Assembly: GCA_004556705.1 (NCBI GenBank)
Contig: SFGA01000004.1
Location: 25,856-89,855, forward strand
Reading direction: 5' to 3'
DNA from: Ruminococcus sp.
GTDB lineage: Bacteria; Bacillota; Clostridia; Oscillospirales; Acutalibacteraceae
DNA: 64,000 nt
A program made the position numbers and the translations under genes. Every line of letters starts with the position of its first letter. Position 1 is the first letter of the stretch. Of this stretch, positions 32,654-41,829 are shown one piece after another. The notes below the pieces were generated by a model. It made no database searches and had not been told where the DNA came from. It saw only the letters and a list, made by a program, of their open reading frames with translations.

Positions 32654-33955
32654 TTATAGTGCTGACTTTTTATTCTCAACCATATCGAAAATGTCATTAT
32701 AAACCATATTTTTAATTCTGTCCTGTGAATGATTACCTTTTCCGTAAAAATATGCTTTTTTTGAGTATTCTCTGATAATATCAGGATTGTTTATATATTT
32801 ACAAAGACAATCGTACACGGATTTTTTATCGGTTGCAACTATGCCTATATCGTTTTTCAAGAAATAATCAACAGAAGCTGTATTCCTTGCACCCACCACA
32901 AAAACAGCCCGTGCATTTTTGAGATAATCAACTATTTTCGTGGAAAAAGATTGATGAGCTTGGAGTTCGCTCTTTAAGCTCAACCCTTCAACATGAATTA
33001 GAATATCGGCGTCTTTTTGTATGCGCTCTATCTCACTTGATTTTACACTTCCGTCAAAAAACGCATTATGTCCGTCTCTGATTTTTCTCAACTGTCTTTT
33101 TGTAAGCGGAGTTTCGGAATAAATATGTAATTCTGCTTTTTTTCCGTTTGAGTTGATTTTTTTCAGTGCGTCGGTAATTAAAGAAATTGATTTCCATCTT
33201 CCGCTTCCGAGATTACCCGTATACACAAGTTTTATCGGATTTCCGACGGTCTGCTTCAAATCAGGTTCAGAAGAAAAGTCTGCACATTTAGTTAATACCT
33301 TGCACGGCTTCTTAAATATTTTTTCGTATTCTGTTTTCTGAATATCGGAAATCACATACACAAACTCGCAGGACAAAAACACCTTTTTAACTTTTCTGCG
33401 TTTATGAAATCGATCTATCCAATATAGCGGAGAAAGTCTAAACTGCTTGAGTGTGTAACAGTCATCAGAAATATAGCCTATCATGGGAACGCCCGTATAT
33501 TCCTTGATAAACAATGATGTTCTTAAAATATAATTTGAATAATATATCGGCTGAAAAATTATATCAGGTTTAAAGTCATCAATAAATGCCTTTAATTCAG
33601 GAGAACACCATCTTCCGATTTTCCAAATAAAATCTCTCACCCAAAACATAAGCATCCAGCGTTTTTTTCGAGCAGAATCAAGCATCTGTCGTTCTTTTTC
33701 ATTAAGTTCAGTCGGCTTGGTTTTGTTCACAAAAATCTCACTGCCGGAGGGCTGTGTTTTATCTTTCAAATTGTTTATAAGTGATTTTTCGGTTATTTGA
33801 AAATATCTTTTTACGATATTGTTGTCAGGTTCACCGTACTTAAAGAATATATTTGCTATTTCAAGATTAGGAATGTTTCCAAAAATATTTGAAAAGGAAT
33901 TTCCGAAACTGTTGTCCTCTCTCCATGGCGTATTTGACAGAATAAGTACTTTCAT
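32654..33955 (-). CDS. Glycosyltransferase, GT-B like
   Basis: A 433-residue protein beginning MKVLILSNTPWREDNSFGNS. A central basic region (about residues 105-120) precedes a segment FIDDFKPDIIFQPIYYSNYILR. The C-terminal half has the GT-B features KLVYTGNLGSGRWKS and ADILIHVEGLS...STKIVDYLKNARAVFVV. It is most like glycosyltransferases of exopolysaccharide clusters, with no assigned donor. It overlaps the stop of the GT2 gene by 4 nt. Confidence 0.8.
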   Translation of the reverse strand: MKVLILSNTPWREDNSFGNSFSNIFGNIPNLEIANIFFKYGEPDNNIVKRYFQITEKSLINNLKDKTQPSGSEIFVNKTKPTELNEKERQMLDSARKKRWMLMFWVRDFIWKIGRWCSPELKAFIDDFKPDIIFQPIYYSNYILRTSLFIKEYTGVPMIGYISDDCYTLKQFRLSPLYWIDRFHKRRKVKKVFLSCEFVYVISDIQKTEYEKIFKKPCKVLTKCADFSSEPDLKQTVGNPIKLVYTGNLGSGRWKSISLITDALKKINSNGKKAELHIYSETPLTKRQLRKIRDGHNAFFDGSVKSSEIERIQKDADILIHVEGLSLKSELQAHQSFSTKIVDYLKNARAVFVVGARNTASVDYFLKNDIGIVATDKKSVYDCLCKYINNPDIIREYSKKAYFYGKGNHSQDRIKNMVYNDIFDMVENKKSAL

Positions 33956-35001
33956 CTCTTATCCTCCGCCTTTATTTCAGATGCAAAATATGCCAACAAG
34001 CAAGCCAAATCATATAACTTTAACTTAACAAGCAAAAGAGATACTTTGACAAAGTTTTGCTTTATTCTGCTTGCAAAATACGGGATGCCCGCACCGTTTG
34101 ATACGGCATTCCTGACACGCTCGTTTCTGAACATTTGCTTGCATTTTTTCACTCTTGAGCGATACGGTTCTGCCGTATTACTCATTACAGAAATCGAATA
34201 AAACAAAACATTTTTAAATAACAAAGTTTCTCTTTTTCCGAAAATGTTATAATTGTTTTTTTCTCCGTCAAGCTTCTTTAAAAACTTTTCGGTTTCATCA
34301 TCCATATAAAGAACCGTGTCAAAAAAATCCTCATGATATGAATTCGATAAACTTCCGACTCTTTTAAGATTATACAATGAGGGTTTTTTATACAATGAAA
34401 TCTTTTGCGAAAAAGAGAAAAAACTGATATTAAAGAAAAAGTCTTCAGAAACAATTCCCAAAGGATAACATATATTATTATCCTTTATGATACTTAACGA
34501 ATATAAAACAGCTGTTGAGCGACTTGCCCTACATTTACCGATAAGCACATCCAGAGCAAATTTTTTAGGATTTTCTGAGAACATATCCTCATCAAAATGA
34601 AAAACCTGCTCTGTTTTTCCGCTATATTCATACACTTTGTAGTATGTTATCGGTATTACCGCATCACTTTTTTTAGCTATAGCAATTTCTACCATATCCT
34701 CAATCGAACTTTCGGCAAGCTCGTCATCGGAATCTATAAACATGATATAATCGCCACTTGCTCTGTTAATGCCCTCATTCCTCGCAGAAGAAAGCCCGCC
34801 ATTCTCCTTGTGAATGACTGAAATGCGTTCATCTGTCTTTTTCAGTTCTTCACAAAGCGCAGGCGAAGAATCGGTAGAGCCGTCGTCAACCAAAATTATT
34901 TCAATATTCTTATATGATTGCGCTATAATTGAATTCACACATTTAATCAGATATTTTTCCGTATTATTTATGGGAACAACTACGCTTACCAATGGATTCA
35001 C
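33952..35001 (-). CDS. Family 2 glycosyltransferase
   Basis: Inverting GT-A glycosyltransferase of 349 residues starting PLVSVVVPINNTEKYL. It has the nucleotide-binding region IILVDDGSTDSS, then GLSSARNEGI and the metal-binding DxD within YIMFIDSDDEL (near residue 90). The start codon is GTG at 35001. Donor sugar is unknown. It is co-translated with the next transferase through a 4-nt overlap. Confidence 0.9.
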   Translation of the reverse strand: MNPLVSVVVPINNTEKYLIKCVNSIIAQSYKNIEIILVDDGSTDSSPALCEELKKTDERISVIHKENGGLSSARNEGINRASGDYIMFIDSDDELAESSIEDMVEIAIAKKSDAVIPITYYKVYEYSGKTEQVFHFDEDMFSENPKKFALDVLIGKCRASRSTAVLYSLSIIKDNNICYPLGIVSEDFFFNISFFSFSQKISLYKKPSLYNLKRVGSLSNSYHEDFFDTVLYMDDETEKFLKKLDGEKNNYNIFGKRETLLFKNVLFYSISVMSNTAEPYRSRVKKCKQMFRNERVRNAVSNGAGIPYFASRIKQNFVKVSLLLVKLKLYDLACLLAYFASEIKAEDKR

Positions 35002-35035
35002 AACAGCACATCCTTAATGCTAATACTTTCTACCG

Positions 35036-36010
35036 TTAAAGGTTTTCCTTATACCATTCAATAGCAAGTTTTATTCCGTCTTGGAAACTGTAATCGGGAT
35101 CATATCCAAGAAGATTTCTTGCCTTTGAAATATCGGCGTTTGAATGTTTAATATCGCCTTTTCTGTCGGGACCGAAGTTAGGCTCAACATCAATCCCAAG
35201 TGCTTTTGTAAGGCCATAATAAATATCTATAAGATATTCTCTTCCGCCGTAAGCTATATTAAACGCATTACCCGCCGCCTCATGAGAAGCAAGACATGCT
35301 TTAAGGTTAGCTTCAATAACATTGTCGATATAAGTAAAGTCACGGCTCTGCTTGCCGTCACCGTTTATCGTCGGCACTTCACCGTGCATAAGCTGTTTTA
35401 AAAATTTCGGAATAACAGCCGCATAAGCACCATCGGGATCCTGTCGTCTGCCAAAGACATTAAAATATCTCATTCCGTAGGTGTCAAGCCCGTAGTGCAT
35501 TGTATAGAGCTTTGCCCATTCCTCGTCGCAGCGCTTTGTAAGAGCATACGGAGAAAGAAGATTACCCTCTCTGCCCTCAGTCTTAGGCAAATTCGGTTCG
35601 TCACCGTAAACGGATGATGACGACGCATAGACAAATTTTTTAACACCGTTCTGTCTTGCCGCTTCGAGCATATTAAGAGTGCCCTCGATATTGTTTTTAC
35701 AATAGAAAATCGGCATTTCAAGACTTCTTGGAACGCTTCCCCAAGCAGCCTGATTGAGAACAAAGTCCACTCCCGCACATGCTTTCATGCAGGTGTCAAG
35801 TTCTTTAATATCGCCTTTGATAAACTCGTAATTAGGATTATCAAGGAACATATCAACATTTTTTTGCTTGCCTGTTGAAAGGTCATCAAGTGCTCTGACC
35901 TTATAACCCATATTGAGTATAGCTTCGCAAAGATTTGAGCCTACAAATCCTGCCGCACCTGTTACAAGGAACAGCGTATTTGACGGAAATTCTAAATTTT
36001 TATATCCCAT
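35036..36010 (-). CDS. UDP-HexNAc/HexNAcA 4-epimerase (WbpP/TviC-like)
   Basis: Extended SDR epimerase of 324 residues. It has NAD-binding TGAAGFVGS at 17-25, the catalytic S-Y-K with Y155 and K159 (SPYALTK), and the sequence NQAAWGSVPRS, characteristic of the WbpP/TviC group acting on N-acetylated substrates. With the dehydrogenase encoded two genes upstream it could convert UDP-GlcNAcA to UDP-GalNAcA, or UDP-GlcNAc to UDP-GalNAc. Confidence 0.9.
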   Translation of the reverse strand: MGYKNLEFPSNTLFLVTGAAGFVGSNLCEAILNMGYKVRALDDLSTGKQKNVDMFLDNPNYEFIKGDIKELDTCMKACAGVDFVLNQAAWGSVPRSLEMPIFYCKNNIEGTLNMLEAARQNGVKKFVYASSSSVYGDEPNLPKTEGREGNLLSPYALTKRCDEEWAKLYTMHYGLDTYGMRYFNVFGRRQDPDGAYAAVIPKFLKQLMHGEVPTINGDGKQSRDFTYIDNVIEANLKACLASHEAAGNAFNIAYGGREYLIDIYYGLTKALGIDVEPNFGPDRKGDIKHSNADISKARNLLGYDPDYSFQDGIKLAIEWYKENL

Positions 36011-36026
36011 TTATATAACTTCCTTT

Positions 36027-37601
36027 TTAATATGGTAAAATTTGATTTATTGTAAATATTATATTGAGCAATCTTGCTCTTGTATCAGTTTCCTTCATAT
36101 TCACAACTCGAATATTCATATTATAAAGTTCCGGATTAAGATTCTTTTTCAAATCAAGGTGATGTTCATCCGAAATTCTCTTTTCAAGTGGAACTCGGAA
36201 CATTAAATCAAGAAATTTACGGTTATTATATATGAATGTTATATCAAAGCAATACTTCATTTCACTTATATTCATACCGCCCCAACTTCCCCAAGTTACT
36301 TCGTTATAATGAATATCAGCAGCGGGATAACATGTTGGAATTTTTTCGTACTCGAATTCTTTGATATAATCAGCAAAAATCTTGTCTATCTTATGCGCAA
36401 GAGGTCTGTTAAATATAAATATCTTATAAAGATTCCTGAAAAGCTTGGGGGAAAGTTTAGGCATTTTATTTCTGCCATAATGCTTGTACCAATACGCTCT
36501 TATAGTTTCGGACACCCAAGATTTAACCTCAACATCGCAACCGCAATTTTCTTCAAGATAAAATCTCTTTCTTGATTCATTGCCTTTTCTCTCTGCAATA
36601 TATCCGCTGTTATGTCGTTGAATTTCGACCTTCAAATCATAGTCGGCGATTTCATCAGAATTATCGGGAATATTATAAACATGGTGCTTAACATCAAATG
36701 CATCAGAAATCTTTTTTGCCGCTTCGGCATCCGGAACTTCTTTCGGTGCTGAAATATAGCTGAAAGTTTCAAACTTATCATACATTCCGTTTGCCGCCGC
36801 AAAAGTGGTGTTACTGTCAATACCGCCTGTAAGAGAAATCCACGGATGTTCCCATTTTTTTGAAATCAATTCCATATTCTTTTTAAGAATATCAGAAGCG
36901 TCTTTTATTACCTTTTCATATTCTTCGCCTTCAGCAATATCAAAAGGTTTCAACGGCCAAAAGCGCTTATGCGAAATTTTTTCATTTACATATGTGTATT
37001 CAATGCTCGGAACAATTCTCTTAACATTTGTAAACGGTGTCATATCAGCAGGAAGATATGGTCCCATAACCCTCCCGTACCACTTATAATCTATAAGTTC
37101 CTTTACAAAATCATTCATATTCAGATTACAAATGTCCCCTATAAGCTGAGGATGTGAGGATAAATAAAAATTGCCGTCTATAACTCCGTAACAGCCTGAC
37201 TGCATACCCGACGGATCAACAGAAAACTTGAGAAGTCCGTTATCAATAACACCCGTAACATAAACACCGGTAATCTCGGAAATTCTGTCATAATATTTAT
37301 CGGTACCATAATCCTTGAGAATATCAGTAAGTATTTTTTCTTCTTCAATCTCCATCAAAAAAGGATCATAACAATGTCCAATCAAAAACAATGTAGTTTT
37401 ATCATTACTTGCAAAATGAACAGATGCTTTATTGTGCGTATAAAAATAGTAACCGTCCTTTTGCACTTCGTTCCAGTTATCGTAAAACGGAAATTCATTT
37501 AGATTTTCTATTTTTTTGTCCGATACCAAAAAGCCTCTGATAAAAAGGAACTTTTGAAGATCCGATTTTTTGTCAAGCGCCTCTTTAAGCATTAAGTACA
37601 T
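36027..37601 (-). CDS. Asparagine-synthase-like amidotransferase of polysaccharide cluster
   Basis: A 524-residue protein with an intact ATP pyrophosphatase loop SLTGGIDSN at 256-264 and a downstream asparagine synthase C-terminal domain. The N-terminal half keeps a remnant glutaminase-like fold (GTDKYYDRISEITGVYV, VDPSGMQSGCYG) but starts MYLMLKEALD, with no cysteine at position 2. It therefore cannot hydrolyse glutamine in the standard way and would need free ammonia or a partner. Adjacent to a UDP-uronate-forming dehydrogenase gene, it probably amidates a uronic acid residue, as proposed for WbpS-like proteins. Confidence 0.82.
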   Translation of the reverse strand: MYLMLKEALDKKSDLQKFLFIRGFLVSDKKIENLNEFPFYDNWNEVQKDGYYFYTHNKASVHFASNDKTTLFLIGHCYDPFLMEIEEEKILTDILKDYGTDKYYDRISEITGVYVTGVIDNGLLKFSVDPSGMQSGCYGVIDGNFYLSSHPQLIGDICNLNMNDFVKELIDYKWYGRVMGPYLPADMTPFTNVKRIVPSIEYTYVNEKISHKRFWPLKPFDIAEGEEYEKVIKDASDILKKNMELISKKWEHPWISLTGGIDSNTTFAAANGMYDKFETFSYISAPKEVPDAEAAKKISDAFDVKHHVYNIPDNSDEIADYDLKVEIQRHNSGYIAERKGNESRKRFYLEENCGCDVEVKSWVSETIRAYWYKHYGRNKMPKLSPKLFRNLYKIFIFNRPLAHKIDKIFADYIKEFEYEKIPTCYPAADIHYNEVTWGSWGGMNISEMKYCFDITFIYNNRKFLDLMFRVPLEKRISDEHHLDLKKNLNPELYNMNIRVVNMKETDTRARLLNIIFTINQILPY

Positions 37602-37611
37602 CTCCTAAAAA

Positions 37612-38928
37612 TTATAGTCTCCAATAAATATATCCTGCGTTTTCGTATTCCTTACGGTCAAGCAGTCCTTTTATATCAACAAGGACATTCTTGTTTTCGT
37701 TATGCTTGAACATTGCTTCAAAGTCATTCATTGTTAATGACTTAAACTGCTCATGAGCAACGGCAAGTATTACGGCGTCGCAATTTTTTATATCGTTAAT
37801 ATCGACAAATTCAATTCCGTAAAGACGCTTTGCTTCGTCAGCATCAGCTTCAGGGTCGGCTATTACCGGGGTTATTCCGTACTCACGAAGCTCATTGTAT
37901 ATGTCGATGATTTTCGTATTTCTCGTGTCGGGGCAATTTTCTTTAAACGTAAAGCCGAGAATCGCAACCTTTGCGTTTTTTACCGGGACATCCGCCTTTA
38001 TAAGATTTTTAACGGTGTTTTCGGCTACATATTTGCCCATATCGTCGTTTATGCGTCTGCCGGAGAGAATAATCTGGCTATGATAGCCCATTTCCTCGGC
38101 CTTGTATGTAAGGTAATAGGGGTCAACGCCTATGCAGTGTCCGCCGACAAGTCCGGGATAGAATTTGAGGAAATTCCACTTTGTGCCTGCCGCCTCCAAA
38201 ACGGATTTTGTATCTATGCCCATTTTGTTGAAGATTATTGACAGCTCATTCATAAACGCAATGTTTATATCTCTCTGTGAGTTTTCGATAACCTTTGCTG
38301 CTTCCGCAACCTTGATTGACTCAGCTCTGTGAACGCCTGCTTCAACAACAAGTTCATAAACCTTTGCAACCGTATCAAGAGTTTCTTCGTCCATTCCCGA
38401 AACAATCTTCTTTATTGTTTCAAGGCGATGAACTTTATCGCCGGGGTTAATTCTTTCGGGTGAATATCCGATTTTGAAATCAACACCGCATTTGAGTCCC
38501 GATTCTCTTTCAAGTATCGGTACGCAAACATCTTCGGTTACACCGGGATAAACCGTACTTTCAAAAACTACTACCGAGCCTTTTGTAAGATTTCTTCCCA
38601 AGATTTCACTTGCGCCCTCAACAGGTGTGAGGTCGGGCGTATGGTCATCATTTACAGGTGTCGGAACTGCGACGATATGAAATTTCGCCTCACGCAATTT
38701 TATTTCATCGGCAGTAAAATCAACCGCACAATTTTTTATAGTTTCATTGCCGACCTCATTTGTCGGGTCAATTCCGCTTTTATAGAGTTCTATCTTTTTT
38801 GCGTTAAGGTCAAAACCTACAACCTTAACCTTTTTTGAAAATGCAACGGCAATCGGCATACCTACATATCCGAGTCCGACAAGTGAAATTTTTTCTTCGC
38901 CGTTTACGATTTTTTCATAAAGATTCAT
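37612..38928 (-). CDS. UDP-N-acetyl-hexosamine 6-dehydrogenase (WbpO/TviB-like)
   Basis: NAD-dependent four-electron oxidation of UDP-GlcNAc or UDP-GalNAc to the uronate. The 438-residue protein has Rossmann motif GLGYVG at 18-23, VAVPTP near 86-91 and FESTVYPG. The catalytic cysteine is C264 in GGHCIGVDPYYL. The order dehydrogenase, amidotransferase, epimerase suggests production of an amidated HexNAcA sugar. The WecC/TviB subgroup assignment is by motif only. Confidence 0.92.
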   Translation of the reverse strand: MNLYEKIVNGEEKISLVGLGYVGMPIAVAFSKKVKVVGFDLNAKKIELYKSGIDPTNEVGNETIKNCAVDFTADEIKLREAKFHIVAVPTPVNDDHTPDLTPVEGASEILGRNLTKGSVVVFESTVYPGVTEDVCVPILERESGLKCGVDFKIGYSPERINPGDKVHRLETIKKIVSGMDEETLDTVAKVYELVVEAGVHRAESIKVAEAAKVIENSQRDINIAFMNELSIIFNKMGIDTKSVLEAAGTKWNFLKFYPGLVGGHCIGVDPYYLTYKAEEMGYHSQIILSGRRINDDMGKYVAENTVKNLIKADVPVKNAKVAILGFTFKENCPDTRNTKIIDIYNELREYGITPVIADPEADADEAKRLYGIEFVDINDIKNCDAVILAVAHEQFKSLTMNDFEAMFKHNENKNVLVDIKGLLDRKEYENAGYIYWRL

Positions 38929-38953
38929 ATATATTACCTCTCCACATAAAGTT

Positions 38954-40054
38954 CTAAATATTGCAGTATTTAATCATATCGGAATTGACTTTTCCGACCT
39001 CAAATTTTTCCATACAGTATTCCAGGCTTTTTTTACCCATTTCTTCGATTTTTTCAGGATGCTCAGCAAACCAAATCATCTTTTCCGAAAGAGCTTTCGC
39101 ATCCTTAACGGGAACTAAGAAGCCGTTTTCTCCATCTTTGACAGTTTCACGGCAACCGGGAGCATCAGTTGTGATTATCGGTCTTGCCGTCGCCATAGCT
39201 TCAAGTATTGTCCTCGGAGTTCCCTCTCTGTATGACGGTAGAACATATACGGAACATTCACCGTAATAAGGCGGTACATTTTCCGTCTCACCGAAATGTT
39301 CAATTATTCCGCTGTCAATGTATTGCTTCAACTCCTGCGGTCCGATTGAGTCCTGTATTCTCTCACACGCACCCAAAAGCATAAAGCGTGTGTCGGGATA
39401 TTTTTCTTTAACAATTTTCGCCGCTTCAAGATACTCACGAATACCCTTTGAATTCATAACTCTCGAAAGCATAAAAAATGTTGTCTTTTCAGGATAAGGT
39501 AAAGGATGAAAACGCTCTGTATTGACACCCGAACCTGCAACAAGTTTACACTTTTCTTCCTTTACAAGCCCCAAAGAAACAAATTGTTTCATATCGTCGG
39601 GATTTTGGAAAATGACTGTATCAGCTTTTCCAAGTGCCTTTTTATAAAGCATCGACATTATAATTCTTATTACCTTTGCCTTTTTCGTTTGCGAAGTAAA
39701 CGCATATCCGAGTCCCGTAATCATTGCTGTAACCGACTTAACTCCCGCTTGCTTTGCGGAGATTGAACCGTAAATTACAGGTTTGGCGGTATAGGATAGA
39801 ATAGCATCGGGCCTTTCCTTGACAAGCAGTTCTTTTAGAGCCTTTTGGTACTCCATATCCTTAATCGGATTAAGTCCGTTTTTGTTCATAGGGATTTCGA
39901 CAAACCTTGCGCCGAGAGCTTCAATTTTTTCAACATTTTCCCTATTAGGCCCCGTGACAATAACCTCGTACCCCTTAGAAATAATGAGTTTAATTAAATC
40001 TCCTCTGAAGTTGTATGCAGTTCTGTTTTTAGGTGAAATTAAAACAAATTTCAA
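38954..40054 (-). CDS. GT4-type glycosyltransferase (CapM/WbpH-like)
   Basis: A 366-residue GT-B retaining transferase. The N-terminal half has MKFVLISPKNRTAYNFRGDLI and ALLSYTAKPVIYGS-type sequence (DAILSYTAKPVIYGSISAK). The C-terminal half has FFMLSRVMNSKGIREYLEAA and YVLPSYREGTPRTILEAMAT. Relatives act early in repeat-unit assembly, often adding the second sugar. It overlaps nothing and ends 25 nt before the dehydrogenase gene start. Confidence 0.9.
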   Translation of the reverse strand: MKFVLISPKNRTAYNFRGDLIKLIISKGYEVIVTGPNRENVEKIEALGARFVEIPMNKNGLNPIKDMEYQKALKELLVKERPDAILSYTAKPVIYGSISAKQAGVKSVTAMITGLGYAFTSQTKKAKVIRIIMSMLYKKALGKADTVIFQNPDDMKQFVSLGLVKEEKCKLVAGSGVNTERFHPLPYPEKTTFFMLSRVMNSKGIREYLEAAKIVKEKYPDTRFMLLGACERIQDSIGPQELKQYIDSGIIEHFGETENVPPYYGECSVYVLPSYREGTPRTILEAMATARPIITTDAPGCRETVKDGENGFLVPVKDAKALSEKMIWFAEHPEKIEEMGKKSLEYCMEKFEVGKVNSDMIKYCNI

Positions 40055-40055
40055 C

Positions 40056-40970
40056 TCAAACTAACCCTTTCATTGAATTTTTAATATTATCATATACAAG
40101 AGAAAAAAGTCTTGCATTGTTTTTAGATGATACAAATGAATTGTGCGGTGTGATTATGACATTTTTTATATCCCACAATTTACTGTCGGCGTTAAGCGGT
40201 TCACATTTAAACACATCAAGCACAGCGCCCGACAGTTTTCCGCTTTCAAGAGCGTTTATAAGGTCGTTTTCGTTGACCACCGCACCTCTCGAAATGTTAA
40301 CAAGCACCGAATTCTCCTTGAAGCAAGAAAACATATCCTTGTTAAACATATTTCTTGTTTCGTCTGTTAGCGGAACTGTTAAAACAACGACATCGGCAAT
40401 ATCAAGTGCTTTTTTAATATCTTTTATATTATAAAAATCGCTATACACTTCGTTTTTCGGTTTTGTTATATCAACGGCAATTACCCGAGTGCCAAACGCC
40501 GAAAACCGCTTTGCACATTCCGTTCCGACACTTCCGCAACCGACAATTGCAATCGTTTCCCCGCAAAGCTCATGAAGATTTCTATCCTTTTGCCAAATGT
40601 GAGATTTTTGACTTTCGTAAAATGTGTTCAGGTGCTTATAAAGGCTTAAAACACCTGATAACGCAAATTCAGCCATAGGCACAGAGTAAACACCCCTTGC
40701 GTTAAAAAGTGCTATATTCCTTCTTTTTATTTCCTCAATCGGAACTCTGTCAAGTCCCGCAGAAGTTAGCTGAATAAGTTTCAAGTTTTTGAACACCGAA
40801 ATATCGTGATAAAGAAACAATCGGTTGCAAATTACCGCATCCGCTTCGGAAAAATCGCATTCTGGTTTGCCTCGCTCATCCTTTTGAAACATAATTTCAC
40901 AGCCGAGAGATGACAGCATATCAAATTGTTCCGCAGTAATGGTGAAAGCACCTGTAACAAGCAGTTTCAT
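40056..40970 (-). CDS. D-2-hydroxyacid dehydrogenase
   Basis: NAD(P)-dependent reductase of 2-oxoacids, 304 residues. It has the Rossmann motif VGCGSVG at 143-149, the substrate-binding arginine in NISRGAVV and the catalytic histidine in TPHNSF near 275. The sequence is closest in style to the glycerate/phosphoglycerate dehydrogenase superfamily. It lies between an HpcH-type aldolase gene and a glycosyltransferase gene, so it probably supplies a small hydroxyacid for the polysaccharide. Substrate is not determined. Confidence 0.88.
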   Translation of the reverse strand: MKLLVTGAFTITAEQFDMLSSLGCEIMFQKDERGKPECDFSEADAVICNRLFLYHDISVFKNLKLIQLTSAGLDRVPIEEIKRRNIALFNARGVYSVPMAEFALSGVLSLYKHLNTFYESQKSHIWQKDRNLHELCGETIAIVGCGSVGTECAKRFSAFGTRVIAVDITKPKNEVYSDFYNIKDIKKALDIADVVVLTVPLTDETRNMFNKDMFSCFKENSVLVNISRGAVVNENDLINALESGKLSGAVLDVFKCEPLNADSKLWDIKNVIITPHNSFVSSKNNARLFSLVYDNIKNSMKGLV

Positions 40971-40980
40971 ATTTTGCCCC

Positions 40981-41823
40981 TTATTTTTTGCTGTTTATTA
41001 TGTCAACAACCTTTTTTGTGCACTCGACGGTTTTCTTTCTGTTTTCCTCAAACTGCTCATCAGTCCAAGTTGCGAGTTTTTTTTCATATTCCCTGATATC
41101 GTGAACACCCGTTTTAAGTTTTTGCTCAACCGACTCAATATTCGGCTCCTTTGTAACATCGCAAAAAGCCCGTGAGAGTATTACCGCTTCCGAACCAAGA
41201 CGATAATGTTCGCCTAATATGCACTCGGCAGGCAATGTACCTGTTCCGACTCTCGCTACTCCGCCAAAGCCATATTTAATTTCCTTTTTTCTGAATTTAT
41301 TTGTAAGTTCTTCAACTGTACCGTCTGCAAGAAGTTCAAACATAAAAGTCATACCCTTGCTTAAATGAAGGTCATTAAGACCAATATACATCTCATCAAT
41401 TCCACGAAGCTCCAAAATATCGTCAATTATATTCTGAGCCTCACTCGTTTCAAGCAAAAGACAAGTCTTTGCTCTTCCCGCCACAAGATCGATAAAAAGT
41501 TTAACCTCACGCACGCTCTTAAAATACGGAAGCATTATTATATCTGCGCCCGCTTTAACTATTTCATCAATTTCCCTTGCAGAAGAAAGATAATCTTTTG
41601 TTGCACCGTGAATGGGATTGCATCTTACAAGGAGTTTCGAATTTGTTAATACAGAGCGTATTTCTTTTACATTCTCGATAGTATGATGCGACTGAACAGT
41701 ATCGAGTCCTCCTTGTCGCAAGTCTTTGCCTATGTATTCCATATCAACGAATATTCTGTCAACTCCCGCGCTCTGCGCTATCGAAGCTATATCCGTTCTG
41801 TTTGTGATATACATAAGTTCCAT
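40981..41823 (-). CDS. HpcH/HpaI aldolase family protein
   Basis: TIM-barrel class II aldolase/citrate lyase beta family, 280 residues. It has the family start DRIFVDMEYIGKDLRQGG and RCNPIHG, plus ADIIMLPYFKSVREV, LLLETSEA (the metal-ligand glutamate) and YIGLNDLHLSKG. Such enzymes split or form 2-oxo-4-hydroxyacids and release pyruvate. The paired dehydrogenase gene starts 10 nt after it. Its presence inside a capsule operon suggests synthesis of an acid substituent. Confidence 0.85.
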   Translation of the reverse strand: MELMYITNRTDIASIAQSAGVDRIFVDMEYIGKDLRQGGLDTVQSHHTIENVKEIRSVLTNSKLLVRCNPIHGATKDYLSSAREIDEIVKAGADIIMLPYFKSVREVKLFIDLVAGRAKTCLLLETSEAQNIIDDILELRGIDEMYIGLNDLHLSKGMTFMFELLADGTVEELTNKFRKKEIKYGFGGVARVGTGTLPAECILGEHYRLGSEAVILSRAFCDVTKEPNIESVEQKLKTGVHDIREYEKKLATWTDEQFEENRKKTVECTKKVVDIINSKK

Positions 41824-41829
41824 AACAAA

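Noticed and set aside
36027..37601. Housekeeping asparagine synthetase AsnB
   Set aside because: The N-terminal catalytic cysteine is missing and the gene is embedded among nucleotide-sugar genes, so a polysaccharide amidotransferase is more likely.
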